Made by a program: the position numbers and the translations under genes | DNA from: Bin5 sp965220715 | GTDB taxonomy: Bacteria > Chloroflexota > Anaerolineae > Caldilineales > Caldilineaceae | DNA: 64,000 nucleotides | Assembly (NCBI GenBank): GCA_965220715.1 | Contig: OZ244843.1 | Coordinates: 5,456,001 to 5,520,000 of the forward strand | Direction of reading: 5' to 3' | Shown here: piece by piece, positions 54,478-64,000 of the stretch | Layout: every line of letters begins with the position of its first letter | Numbering within the stretch: position 1 is the first letter of the stretch | Notes under the pieces: model-generated | The model's input: the letters and a program-made list of their open reading frames with translations, nothing else | Database searches by the model: none | Told to the model about the DNA's origin: nothing

Positions 54478-54833
54478 TCAATATAGCCGGAGAAAAAACG
54501 GTCGTCTGTAACATCAAACCGCTGATAGGAAATCGTAGTTCCCCACGAATCGGGAATTCTCACCCGTCCATAGTGACTCAGGAAGCCATTCTTTGAAAGA
54601 ATTCTTTCAACATCTGGTCGGATATTGACAAGATCCACCGTATTCAGATTGTCCCCTAAACTGTATAGTATTGCGCCGAATACAGCGCACATATCTGCAT
54701 CAAGCCAAGTCGTTGTTCCCAAGTCAATCTCGATGTCCTCGAGAAAATAATCTCTAGCCTGAGCATGGAGTCGCGTCAGTGCCTCAAAACCCGCATAGTC
54801 GTGGCGAATCTGCTGTGGCAGAGCAAATCTCAT
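54478..54833 (-). pseudogene. GHKL ATPase gene, 5' part, split by IS66-family element
   Basis: N-terminal 121 residues (MRFALPQQIRHDYAGFE... to GYIEAE), with a STAS-like beta/alpha pattern including EIDLGTTTWLDADMCAVFGAILYSL. The ATG at 54833 overlaps a TGA in another frame (GCATGAG), indicating that another gene once lay upstream. The frame currently reads into the IS and stops there. Confidence 0.85.
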
Positions 54834-54932
54834 GCCGTCACCTCCACAATCGTTACCGTATCATTGCTGGAGAAGTCCACCTCTATGACCCCGCAATTGT
54901 TCCACCGCTGTAAACAGTATGTGTGCGATGCC
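54831..54932 (-). pseudogene. Possible 3' remnant of an upstream cassette gene
   Basis: One frame reads ASHTYCLQRWNNCGVIEVDFSS and then NDTVTIVEVTA, ending in TGA that shares ATGA with the ATPase start. A stop lies just upstream of this segment (TGA before LASHTY), and no start codon with a ribosome-binding site is visible. It looks like the last 33 codons of a lost gene, cut near 54.93 kb. Confidence 0.35.
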
Positions 54933-55031
54933 AGTCAACTCCAGAGAGAGGATTTCTCTTTGAGGGTAATCCAGGTATGATTCCAGCGTCATTGTAGCAC
55001 AAATGAGCGGTGAACTAAACGAACAGGCATC

Positions 55032-56300
55032 TCAAACCGCCTCCGGCCTCTTCTTTATCACCCACACTGTCCACAGCACGGTCGGAATTACGCTGATGGC
55101 CGCCATCGTCCAGATGATCGCGGAGATGGTCAGGCTGGTGTCGAGGGCGGCGCCGATGACGCTGGAGGACAGCGCGCTGCCGAGGTAGAAGAACATGAAG
55201 TCGCTGGCGAAGACGCGGCCGCGGACTTCGTCGGGGGCCATTTGGAGGAGCAGGTGGGTTGAGAAGACCCAGATGATGCCGCTGCCGATAGAGCGCACGA
55301 CTGAGCCCAGAAGAACCGTTTCCAGGCTCAAGAGGGGCGCGGTCACCATAATGCCGGCAATGGCGATGAGATAGCCGTATGCAATCGCTTCTTTCAACGA
55401 CTGGGGATCGTCGCCGGTCAGTTTGCGCGCCAGGATGGGGCCGAGGCCGGAGCCGACGCCGGTGAGGCCAAACATCAAGCCCAGGCTGATGCCGCCGCCC
55501 TCGCCGACGGTAAAGACCCGCTGTGCGATCGCAACCTGGATAACCTGGAAGGCGGTGGCCATGAAGAGCGCGAGGGTTGCTTTCTGCAGGGCGACGACGA
55601 GGATGTCCCGATGGGCCCGAAGATAGCGGAGGCCGTCGAAATACTGGCGCACGGCGGCGGCGACGGTCTTGTCGGCGGCAGCGGATGCGAGCTTGGCGGG
55701 CATGCGAATCTGCGCGAGCAGCGCGGCCGAGAGCAGGAATGTGAAGGTATCGAGTACAAAGGCCGGGTACATGCCAAAGGTGCCGGAGAAGAGGCCGCCC
55801 AGCGCGGCGCCGAGGGCGAGCATTACCGACCAGGTGGCGGAGCTAAGCGCGTTGACGGCGCCAAGTTCGCGGGGCTTGGCGATGTCAGGGAGGATGGCGG
55901 TATGGGCGGGATCGAAGAAGCCGCTCAGGGCCATCTGGAACGCGGTGAGCGTGTAGAGCAGCCAGACGTCGCCGGCATCGCGCACGAGCAGGAAGGCGAG
56001 AACGACGGCAGCCCGGATCAGGTCGGCGGCGATGAGTATGTATTTGCGGTTGTAGCGGTCGGCTGCGACGCCGGCGATGGGGCTGACGAGGAATGGCGCG
56101 AGCATGCGGACGACGAAGAGGGAGCCGACGGCAAGACCCGACTGGGTGAGCAGGCCGACGAGCGCGGCCGAGGCGACGAGATTGAACCAGTCGCCCAGGA
56201 GGCTGACGATCTGGCCGAACCAGAGAAAGCGGAAGTTGCGGTTGTTGCGGAGCAGGTCGGTGTAGCTGACGGCGGCTTCAGTGGTGGTATTTGCGGTCAT
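55032..56300 (-). CDS. MFS transporter, enterobactin-exporter-like (MFS_3), paralogue A
   Basis: 422 residues with about 12 TM segments. Starts TTTEAAVSYTDLLRNNRNFRFLWFGQIVSLLGDWFNLV, typical of the EntS/MFS_3 subfamily, with the loop SPIAGVAADRYNRKYILI (motif A-like GxxaDRynRk). The substrate is unknown. Its 3' 236 bp are duplicated as a broken fragment at 50981-51216. Followed upstream by the R1 tandem array. Confidence 0.93.
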   Translation of the reverse strand: MTANTTTEAAVSYTDLLRNNRNFRFLWFGQIVSLLGDWFNLVASAALVGLLTQSGLAVGSLFVVRMLAPFLVSPIAGVAADRYNRKYILIAADLIRAAVVLAFLLVRDAGDVWLLYTLTAFQMALSGFFDPAHTAILPDIAKPRELGAVNALSSATWSVMLALGAALGGLFSGTFGMYPAFVLDTFTFLLSAALLAQIRMPAKLASAAADKTVAAAVRQYFDGLRYLRAHRDILVVALQKATLALFMATAFQVIQVAIAQRVFTVGEGGGISLGLMFGLTGVGSGLGPILARKLTGDDPQSLKEAIAYGYLIAIAGIMVTAPLLSLETVLLGSVVRSIGSGIIWVFSTHLLLQMAPDEVRGRVFASDFMFFYLGSALSSSVIGAALDTSLTISAIIWTMAAISVIPTVLWTVWVIKKRPEAV

Positions 56301-56491
56301 GTGGTTCGTGTTCGGTGGTTAGCAAAGTGTATTTTTGCCAACGCAAAGTTATCAGTTTCCGCTACTTTATCAGGTTTTCGACAAGTGTCCGAACTGAGGG
56401 TGTTGGCGGCAACTTGGGAGCGTCCCCGTTTGGAGATTTGCAGGATTGGAATTCGGTCTGTCCGCTGAGGGCCTGGAAGAACACCTTTTTT

Positions 56492-57757
56492 GACTACGGA
56501 GGGCCGCGAAGAACGGCAACGGCAACTTCCTTTTGTCCGCGAAGGACCGCGAAGGACCGCGAAGAAGGGCAACGGCAACTTCTTTTTGTCCACGAAGGGC
56601 CACTAAGGGCCGCGAAGAACGGCAACGGCAGCTTCTTTTTGTCCACGAAGGGCCACGAAGGGCCGCGAAGAACGGCAACGGCAACTTCTTTTTGTCCACG
56701 AAGGGCCGCGAAGAACGGCAACGGCAACTTCTTTTTGTCCGCGAAGGACCGCGAAGAAGGGCAACGGCAACTTCTTTTTATCCACGAAGGGCCACTAAGG
56801 GCCGCGAAGAACGGCAACGGCAGCTTCTTTTTGTCCACGAAGGGCCACGAAGGGCCGCGAAGAAGGGCAACGGCAACTTCTTTTTGTCCACGAAGGGCCA
56901 CGAAGGGCCGCGAAGAAGGGCAACGGCAACTTCCTTTTGTCCGCGAAGGACCGCGAAGGACCGCGAAGAAGGGCAACGGCAACTTCTTTTTGTCCACGAA
57001 GGGCCACGAAGGGCCGCGAAGAAGGGCAACGGCAACTTCTTTTTGTCCACGAAGGGACACGAAGGGCCGCGAAGAAGGGCAACGGCAACTTCCTTTTGTC
57101 CACGAAGGGCCACGAAGGGCCGCGAAGAACGGCAACGGCAACTTCTTTTTGTCCACGAAGGGCCGCGAAGGACCGCGAAGAAGGGCAACGGCAACTTCTT
57201 TTTGTCCGCGGTGGGCCACTAAGGACCGCGAAGAAGGGCAACGGCAACTTCCTTTTGTCCGCGAAGGACCGCGAAGAAGGGCAACGGCAACTTCCTTTTG
57301 TCCGCGAAGGACCGCGAAGAAGGGCAACGGCAACTGCCTTTTGTCCGCGAAGGACCGCGAAGGACCGCGAAGAACGGCAACGGCAACTTCTTTTTGTCCA
57401 CGAAGGACCGCGAAGGACCGCGAAGGACCGCGAAGAAGGGCAACGGCAACTTCTTTTTGTCCGCGGTGGGCCACTAAGGACCGCGGAGAACGGCAACTTC
57501 TTTTTGTCCGCGGAGGGCCGCGAAGGACCACGAAGAACGGCAAGGGCAACTTCAGCTTCTATTTGTCCGCGGAGGGCCACGAAGGGCCGCGAAGAACGGC
57601 AACGGCAACTTCAGTTTCTTTTTGTCCACGAAGGGCCGCGAAGGACCGCGAAGAAGGGCAACTTCTTTTTGTCCGCGGAGGGCCGCGAAGGGCCGCGGAG
57701 AACGGCAACGGCAACTTCAGTTTCTTTTTGTCCACGGAGGGCCGCGGAGAACACCTT
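56492..57757. repeat. R1 tandem array, about 24 units in 1.27 kb
   Basis: Units begin GTCC(A/G)CG(A/G)AGG at 56535, 56588, 56641, 56694, 56737, 56780, 56833, 56886, 56939, 56992, 57045, 57098, 57151, 57204, 57257, 57300, 57343, 57396, 57459, 57506, 57565, 57624, 57671 and 57730. Spacings are 53 (most), 43, 63, 47 and 59 bp: a 33-bp joint (GAAGAACGGCAACGGCAACTTC...) plus one, two or three 10-bp CC(A/G)CGAAGG(G/A) units, with 6-bp gains or losses in the joint. Open frames on both strands exist only because stops are absent from the unit. Confidence 0.95.
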
Positions 57758-57832
57758 TTGTGGTTGAGGCAGATCATGGTCGTAGGACACGAGGATCAGG
57801 CGCGAAACGGCCCGATTCTGCCTGCAGGGTCC

Positions 57833-59101
57833 TTATGCCTCCTGCCGCTTATTCCTCATCACCGACAGCGTCCACAAGGCCATGGGAACTACGCTCAGGC
57901 CCGTCATCCACCAGATGATGGCCGAGATGCTCAGACTGCTATCCAGCGCGGCGCCGACGACGCTGGAGGCCAGCGCGCTGCCCAGGTAGAAGAACATGAA
58001 TTCGGAGGCGAATACGCGTCCATGGACGCGCCCGGACACGTTTTGCAGCAGTAACTGGGTGGAGAAGACCCAGATTATGCCACCGCCGACTGCGCGCACG
58101 ATCGTTGCCAGCAACACGATAGGCAGGTTGAAGAGGGGCGCGGTCGCTGCGGACCCGAGCACGGTGATGAGATAGCCAACAACAATCGCTTTTCTCAGCG
58201 TCGGGCCGTGGTCCCCTGTCAACTTGCGGGCCAGTATCGGGCCGATGCCCGTACCAACGCCGGCCAGGCCAAAAAACAGTCCCATTCCGATGCCGCCGCC
58301 CTCGCCGATGATAAACACCTGCTGAGAGACTGCCACCATAACCACCTGAAAGCCGGCAGTAAGGCAAAGGGAGTTGATCGCTTTCTGCAAGGAGATGAAG
58401 AGGATGTCGGGGTGTTCGCGCAGATAGCGAAGGCCGTCGATGTACTGGCGTACCGATGCCGCGACTGTTTTGTCGGCGGCGGCGGTTGCGAGCTTGGACG
58501 GCATGCGAATCTGCATAAGCAGCGCAGCGGACAGCAGAAACGTGAGCGTGTCGAGTACGAAGGCGGGATATATGCCCCAGGCGCCGGCGACAAGACCACC
58601 CAGCGCGGCGCCGAGGGCCAGCATCACCGACCAGGTGGCGGAACTGAGGGCGTTCATCGCGCCCAACTGCCGCTCGCCCGCCAGCTCGGGCAAGATGGAG
58701 TTACGGGCGGGATAGAAGAATCCGCTCACTGCAAACTGCAGCGCGGTGAGGGTGTAGAGCAGCCAGACGTCGCCGGCATCGCGCACGAGCAGAAAGGCGA
58801 GGACGACAGCCACCCGGACCAGGTCGGCCGCGATGAGAATGTGTTTGCGGTTATAGCGGTCGGCTACGACGCCGGCGATGGGGCTGACGAGGAATGGCGC
58901 CAACATGCGTACGACGAAGAGCGAGCCGACCGCAAGCCCCGATTGGGTCAGCAGGCCAACGAGCGCGGCCGAGGCGACCAGGTTGAACCAGTCGCCCAGC
59001 AGACTGGCGATCTGGCCGAACCAGAGAAAGCGGAAGTTGCGGTTATTGCGGAGAAGCTCCGCATAGCTGACGGTGGCTTGGGTGGTGGGATTCGCGCTCA
59101 T
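57833..59101 (-). CDS. MFS transporter, enterobactin-exporter-like (MFS_3), paralogue B
   Basis: 422 residues, same length as paralogue A and very similar in the N-terminal half (SYAELLRNNRNFRFLWFGQIASLLGDWF). Diverged in the middle and C-terminal TMs. Twelve TM segments are expected. 12 bp downstream of the sugar isomerase-like gene stop, so probably co-transcribed with it. Confidence 0.93.
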   Translation of the reverse strand: MSANPTTQATVSYAELLRNNRNFRFLWFGQIASLLGDWFNLVASAALVGLLTQSGLAVGSLFVVRMLAPFLVSPIAGVVADRYNRKHILIAADLVRVAVVLAFLLVRDAGDVWLLYTLTALQFAVSGFFYPARNSILPELAGERQLGAMNALSSATWSVMLALGAALGGLVAGAWGIYPAFVLDTLTFLLSAALLMQIRMPSKLATAAADKTVAASVRQYIDGLRYLREHPDILFISLQKAINSLCLTAGFQVVMVAVSQQVFIIGEGGGIGMGLFFGLAGVGTGIGPILARKLTGDHGPTLRKAIVVGYLITVLGSAATAPLFNLPIVLLATIVRAVGGGIIWVFSTQLLLQNVSGRVHGRVFASEFMFFYLGSALASSVVGAALDSSLSISAIIWWMTGLSVVPMALWTLSVMRNKRQEA

Positions 59102-59113
59102 GTAGTTGGGGCG

Positions 59114-59896
59114 CTATTTCCCCATGCCCCGCAGCGCCGCCAGGCAGCGCTCGACTGCCTCAAGGGGCGGATAGGCGTCGCTCTCGTATTCGACGATATA
59201 CCATTCGGTGCCGCCGACCAGTTCGCAGGCTTCGAACACGGCTGGCCAGTCGGTGTCATCCTCACCGATAATCGGATCGAAGGCAGCGTGGGGGTAGTTG
59301 TGATCGACGCCATCGTGCAGGCGCTTGGTAAATGGTTTGAGATGGACCGTCACAGCGCGGCCGGGGTAGCTGCGGATGATGTTGACCGGCTCGGCGCCGC
59401 CAAAGATGGCGTTGCCGGTATCGAACTGCATGATGACCGATGGGTCGGTGTTGCCGAAGTAGGTATCCCAGGGTGTTTCGCCGTCGAGAGGCAGGAATTC
59501 GTGGAAGTGGTTGTGATAGCCTGTGCGCATTCTTTCGGCGGCCAGGCGGGCGGCGAGGCGGTTGGTAAATTCGGCCAGCTTCAGCCAGTCGTCGCGGCTC
59601 TGGCGCAGCTCTTCTGGAATGCCGGGGATGATGAGCTTGTCGTTGCCGAGGGCGTGGTGGAAGGCGATGGTGGTGTCCAGAGCGTCATCCTGCACCAGGT
59701 TGAAGGGAACGTGCCAGCCGCAGCAGGCGAGGCCAAGTTTTTCCAGTTCGGCTTTCAGTGCGGCGGCGGAATGTTGGGGCGGGCCGGCGAACTCGACGGC
59801 GGAGTAGCCCATCCGCGCCACGGCGGCCAGCGTGCCGGGCATATCGGCGGAGAATTCGTGGCGCACGGAATAAAGTTGCAGAGCAATCGGAGGCAT
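59114..59896 (-). CDS. Sugar phosphate isomerase/epimerase-like TIM-barrel protein
   Basis: 260 residues of the xylose-isomerase-like (AP_endonuc_2) fold. Starts IALQLYSVRHEF, then GYSAVEFAG, GWHVPF, GYHNHFHEF (metal-binding His-x-His), QFDTGNAIFGG (Asp ligand), VTVHLKPF (His) and a final IVEYES (Glu). Probably an inositol- or sugar-converting enzyme; precise substrate unknown. Coupled to MFS paralogue B. Confidence 0.88.
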   Translation of the reverse strand: MPPIALQLYSVRHEFSADMPGTLAAVARMGYSAVEFAGPPQHSAAALKAELEKLGLACCGWHVPFNLVQDDALDTTIAFHHALGNDKLIIPGIPEELRQSRDDWLKLAEFTNRLAARLAAERMRTGYHNHFHEFLPLDGETPWDTYFGNTDPSVIMQFDTGNAIFGGAEPVNIIRSYPGRAVTVHLKPFTKRLHDGVDHNYPHAAFDPIIGEDDTDWPAVFEACELVGGTEWYIVEYESDAYPPLEAVERCLAALRGMGK

Positions 59897-60096
59897 GGGA
59901 ACAGAATCCTTTCGACAGTGTGGAACTTAGTGTGCGATCAGTTTGAAAAGCGATTTTTGCGTATTGCGTAATGGCATTAAAGACAGCAACAGTTCCATTT
60001 CGTAACCCGGGCAAAGAGTTTTGATGTCAGACAGGTTAAGCATTGAGTGACTGGCGGCCGGTGTCGTTGCTGCCAACTGGACGCAGGCCGGGTGGG

Positions 60097-61275
60097 TCAT
60101 TTGCTGGTCTTTCTTGTGTCGACACTCAGTTGGCGGACGGCCGCTTCGTCAATATCCACGCCGAGGCCGGGGCCGGTGGGCACTTCGAGGAAGCCGCCGG
60201 TCTGGTCGAACGGTTGGGCGATGCCTTCGCGGATGGGGCTGGGGGTGCGGTCGAACTCCATCACCGGCTCTTGCTGGTAGGGACGGGGCTGGCGGGCGGG
60301 GGGACATTCGGGCACGGCCGCGGCAACATGGAGGCTGGCGGCGATCATCACGGGCGATCCCCACACATGCGGATTGCAGAGAATGCCAAAGGCGTTGGCC
60401 ATCGAGGCCACGCGGTGCATCTCGGTGATGCCGCCGACGTTGACCACATCGGGTTGGACAATGTCGACCGCGCGGCGGCCGATATAGTCCTTGAATTCGT
60501 AGCGGGTGCGCAGGTTTTCGCCACCGGCGATCGCCATCGGTAACGTGCTTTTTACCTGCAAGTAGCCCTCTACGTCTTTGGCGTTGACGGGCTCTTCGAA
60601 CCAGAAGATGTTGAGCGCAGCCAGCTCGAGGCCGATGCGAATGGCGGTGGTGGCGTTATAGGCCTGATTGGCGTCCACCATGAGGAAGATGTCGGGGCCA
60701 ATTGCTTCGCGGATGGCGGCCACGCGTTTTACGTCCTGTGCCAGGGGCAGCCCGCCGACCTTGGTTTTCATGCCGGCGAAGCCAAGCTCCACGTACATGC
60801 GGGCCTCGTTCAGCAGCCGCTGGGGAATGTCGGCGCCATCGGAGGCAAGGGCTTCCTCTGTATAGTAGAGGCCGGTGGCGTAGACGGCGATGCGGTCGCG
60901 CACCTGTCCGCCGAGGAGCGTGCTGACGGGCAGGCCGCTCTTTTTGCCGGCGATGTCCCAGAGGGCGGTGTCGACTGCGCTGATGGCGCTGCCGCCGATG
61001 CCGCCGGCGACGTTGCCATTGTAGAAAAGGTGGAACATCTTCTGCCACAGCCCGTTGCGCTGCATCGGGTCGGCGCCGAGCAACAGGGGCGCGAACTCCT
61101 GGTGGACAATTTGCGCGGAGGAGCCGGACAGACCCTCTCCCCAGCCGACAATGCCATCGTCGGTGACAAGTTTGACCAGGCCTACCTGGCGTTTGTCGGT
61201 CCAGCCCTGGGACCAGCCAAAGCCGGGTTGAATGGGCGCTTCGAGGAGAAAGGTTTCGATGGAGGAGATAGGCAT
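60097..61275 (-). CDS. Mandelate racemase / galactonate dehydratase-like enolase-superfamily enzyme
   Basis: 392 residues from the ATG at 61275 (MPISSIETFLLEAP). Catalytic Lys-x-Lys in GMKTKVGG (about 165), Asp in LMVDANQAY, Glu in WFEEPV, Glu in AGGENL, and a general-base His in NPHVWG (about 300). This is the fuller mandelate-racemase catalytic set than in the three paralogues at 46-50 kb. Likely a sugar-acid dehydratase or cis,cis-muconate-type enzyme. Upstream of the isomerase-like gene with a 200-bp gap, so perhaps one catabolic unit. Confidence 0.93.
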   Translation of the reverse strand: MPISSIETFLLEAPIQPGFGWSQGWTDKRQVGLVKLVTDDGIVGWGEGLSGSSAQIVHQEFAPLLLGADPMQRNGLWQKMFHLFYNGNVAGGIGGSAISAVDTALWDIAGKKSGLPVSTLLGGQVRDRIAVYATGLYYTEEALASDGADIPQRLLNEARMYVELGFAGMKTKVGGLPLAQDVKRVAAIREAIGPDIFLMVDANQAYNATTAIRIGLELAALNIFWFEEPVNAKDVEGYLQVKSTLPMAIAGGENLRTRYEFKDYIGRRAVDIVQPDVVNVGGITEMHRVASMANAFGILCNPHVWGSPVMIAASLHVAAAVPECPPARQPRPYQQEPVMEFDRTPSPIREGIAQPFDQTGGFLEVPTGPGLGVDIDEAAVRQLSVDTRKTSK

Positions 61276-61421
61276 TGCTGGCGCTCCGCAGTTGTGGTTG
61301 GTGCCGGCGCGGCCGGTGAGACAGCGGCATTGGCAGGTCGTGGATGGAGAACGGCAAGAGTGTTCGACAGCTGGCAACCAGCCAATTTCATCTATCGGCT
61401 ATCCACTGGCGTTCCAGGATT

Positions 61422-61772
61422 CTATAGTACCATGCGGGGAATCAGATATGCGATTACGACCACCGCAAGTTGGGCACCTGTCACATAGGCGAAGGCGCGC
61501 AGGAAGCGGCCCAACCCGACCTTGGACGCTCTGCGATAGCCTGCCTCGCTCCAGAAGAAGAATATTACGGCTGCGACAGCCAGACCCAGGAGCGAGAAGC
61601 GATGGACGGCGGGGAGTGTCCACTGATCGGCGCCGAAGGCGATGGCAATGATGCGCAAGGCGGGAAGCAGGGTAACGATGTTGAGGATAAAAAGTCCGCA
61701 TGAGGCGAACCAGAGCAGATAAAATATCACAACCTGCAAGGCGGCGTTTCCTACATCCTTAACATTGCTCAT
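61422..61772 (-). CDS. Small membrane protein, three TM segments
   Basis: 116 residues with hydrophobic segments at about 12-38, 57-73 and 88-112, and a short charged loop (SEAGYRRASKVGLGRF). Lies 43 bp downstream of the ATPase gene stop on the same strand. No family recognised. Confidence 0.65.
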   Translation of the reverse strand: MSNVKDVGNAALQVVIFYLLWFASCGLFILNIVTLLPALRIIAIAFGADQWTLPAVHRFSLLGLAVAAVIFFFWSEAGYRRASKVGLGRFLRAFAYVTGAQLAVVVIAYLIPRMVL

Positions 61773-61815
61773 GGGGGAATTCCGTCTAATTGGCCAGAGG
61801 CCACTGCCCGGCCGT

Positions 61816-62859
<1,044 letters not shown>

Positions 62860-62971
62860 AAGACTTTGTTGTATTGCGCTACCGCTTCGCTATACGGGCG
62901 CGGATTTCATTGTGTAATCGCATCGCATTAAGGGCACAGTTTGCATTGGATGCTCAGGAATAATTGCACGC

Positions 62972-64000
62972 TCAGGTATAGAGGTGACAGCGTACGTCAT
63001 GCCCCTCCTCGAGCTGGATCAGTTGCGGCTCGGCCTCATCACAGACACCGGGCATGAAGTCCGGGCAGCGGGGGTGAAACGCGCATCCTCGCAAGTGTTG
63101 GAAGGAACTGGGCACCATGCCTTCAATCGCATTGAGCTTTTCGCGCTTGTCTTGCACGACGTCTTCCAGGCGTGGAATTGAGTTCAGCAGGCCGCGCGTA
63201 TAGGGATGCTTGGGATTGTAGAAGATTGAGTCAACATTGCAGCGCTCGACAACCTTGCCCAGATACATGACGACAACTTCCTCGGCCATTTCCGCCACGA
63301 CACCGAGGTTGTGGGTGATATAGAGGATGGCCATGTCGAATTCGGCCTGCAGTTCCCGCATCAGGTCGAGGATCTGGGCTTCGGTGGTGACATCGAGAGC
63401 GGTGGTCGGTTCATCGGCGATCAGCAGTTGGGGGCGGCAGGCGAGGGCCATGGCGATGACGGCGCGCTGTCGCATGCCACCGCTGAGCTGGAAGGGGTAG
63501 TCATCGAACCGTTGCTCCGGGTTGGGCATTTTTACCCGCGCCAGCGTTTCGATGGCAATTTCGCGCGCTTCGGCATTGTTGACATTCTGGTGCAGGCTGA
63601 TCGCCTCGATGATCTGTTTGCCGACGGTACGCACGGGGATGAGGGCGGTCATCGGTTCCTGGAAAACCATCGAGATCTGATTACCGCGGACATCGCGGAG
63701 TTGGCGGCTGTTCGACTCTAACTGCGCCAAGTCGATGATGTCGACGGCATCGTCGCGGTCGTCGTATTGACGGTGGAAGCGGATCTCTCCTTCGACAATT
63801 TGGCCCGGCGGCGGGATGAGGCGCATGATCGACATGGCGGTCATGCTCTTGCCGCAGCCGCTCTCGCCGACGACGCCGACTACCTGCCCGCGGCGGACGT
63901 CCAGGTCGACGCCATCAACGGCGCGCACCGTGCCTTCGTCGAGGGCAAAATGCGTTTTCAGGCTCCTGATTTCCAACAGGATATCCTGCGGCCCCGCTCC
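62972..64000 (-). CDS. Oligopeptide ABC transporter ATP-binding protein (OppD/DppD type), 5' end beyond window
   Basis: The frame stays open to the window edge (GAGPQDILLEIRSLKTHF), so the start is probably outside; a TTG at 63976 is only a possible internal start. Walker A GESGCGKSM, Q-loop VFQEPMTALIPV, signature LSGGMRQRAVIAMAL, Walker B LLIADEPTTALD, ILYITHNLG, and an oligo_HPY tail with CAFHPRC. Pairs with the downstream ATPase 112 bp away. Confidence 0.93.
   Translation of the reverse strand, partial: GAGPQDILLEIRSLKTHFALDEGTVRAVDGVDLDVRRGQVVGVVGESGCGKSMTAMSIMRLIPPPGQIVEGEIRFHRQYDDRDDAVDIIDLAQLESNSRQLRDVRGNQISMVFQEPMTALIPVRTVGKQIIEAISLHQNVNNAEAREIAIETLARVKMPNPEQRFDDYPFQLSGGMRQRAVIAMALACRPQLLIADEPTTALDVTTEAQILDLMRELQAEFDMAILYITHNLGVVAEMAEEVVVMYLGKVVERCNVDSIFYNPKHPYTRGLLNSIPRLEDVVQDKREKLNAIEGMVPSSFQHLRGCAFHPRCPDFMPGVCDEAEPQLIQLEEGHDVRCHLYT

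Noticed and set aside
56492..57757. CRISPR array
   Set aside because: Units have no unique spacers; both the joint and the 10-bp modules repeat, and no cas genes are nearby.
56291..58054. Very long open frames on both strands across the 56.5-57.8 kb array (proteins rich in PRRATKGREE-type repeats)
   Set aside because: The repeat unit lacks stop codons in several frames, and unit lengths of 43, 53 and 63 bp change frame, so the frames are artefacts of the array. No start signals or domains.

Overview
This 64 kb window looks like a chromosomal contig from an uncultivated, GC-rich bacterium. Its gene families (MreB, ClpC with a UVR domain, a four-domain S1 protein, LysM/YkuD L,D-transpeptidases, many family-5 peptide-binding lipoproteins, many enolase-superfamily and sugar-isomerase genes) fit Chloroflexota of the Caldilinea/Anaerolinea type. 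That placement is an inference from gene content; no rRNA or tRNA gene was recognised.

Layout. 0-9 kb: cell-envelope genes on the minus strand: two L,D-transpeptidases (one cut by the window edge), a MacA/MacB-type ABC exporter operon ending in an SH3 lipoprotein, and a secreted fibronectin-III protein. 9-12.5 kb: a beta-hydroxyacid dehydrogenase, a Fic/Doc toxin with an overlapping small antitoxin, and a secreted protein. 12.5-20.5 kb: housekeeping genes clpC, an S1 protein, ridA, a trans-sulfuration PLP enzyme and mreB. 20.6-32.4 kb: a ten-gene peptide/solute ABC transporter locus with two binding lipoproteins and two permease pairs but one ATPase pair. The 858-residue binding protein appears to have a circularly permuted fold order. 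32.8-36 kb: a DUF255 thioredoxin-fold protein and an APH-type kinase. 36-43.7 kb: a lower-GC accessory island with an intact DDE insertion sequence, remnants of two other elements, two tandem paralogous micro-proteins, small membrane proteins and two adjacent large genes that both end in an Rx4H HEPN motif. 43.8-50 kb: a cupin, an LLM oxidoreductase and three mosaic enolase-superfamily paralogues, each followed by an intact or decayed copy of a 70-residue protein. 50.3-55 kb: a MazF/PemK toxin-antitoxin pair and a PIN / STAS-like DUF4325 / histidine-kinase-type ATPase cassette whose ATPase is split by an IS66-family element. The cassette is bracketed by a broken and an intact copy of the same MFS gene end. 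55-64 kb: two MFS paralogues separated by a 1.3 kb tandem array, then a sugar isomerase-like protein, a mandelate-racemase-family enzyme and two oligopeptide-transporter ATPases, the last running off the window.

The DNA is unusually rich in dispersed intergenic repeats: a CCACGAAGG family (R1, including the large array), a TGTCTGAACTGTGATT family (R2), a GGTCAGTGG family (R3), a TTTTTAGT family (R4) and a 114-bp MITE with TA target duplications. Several insertions can be dated relative to these repeats because empty-site sequences and exact target duplications are visible. The strongest candidates for an undescribed system are the HEPN pair at 40.2-43.5 kb and the ATPase-DUF4325-PIN cassette at 51.5-54.8 kb.
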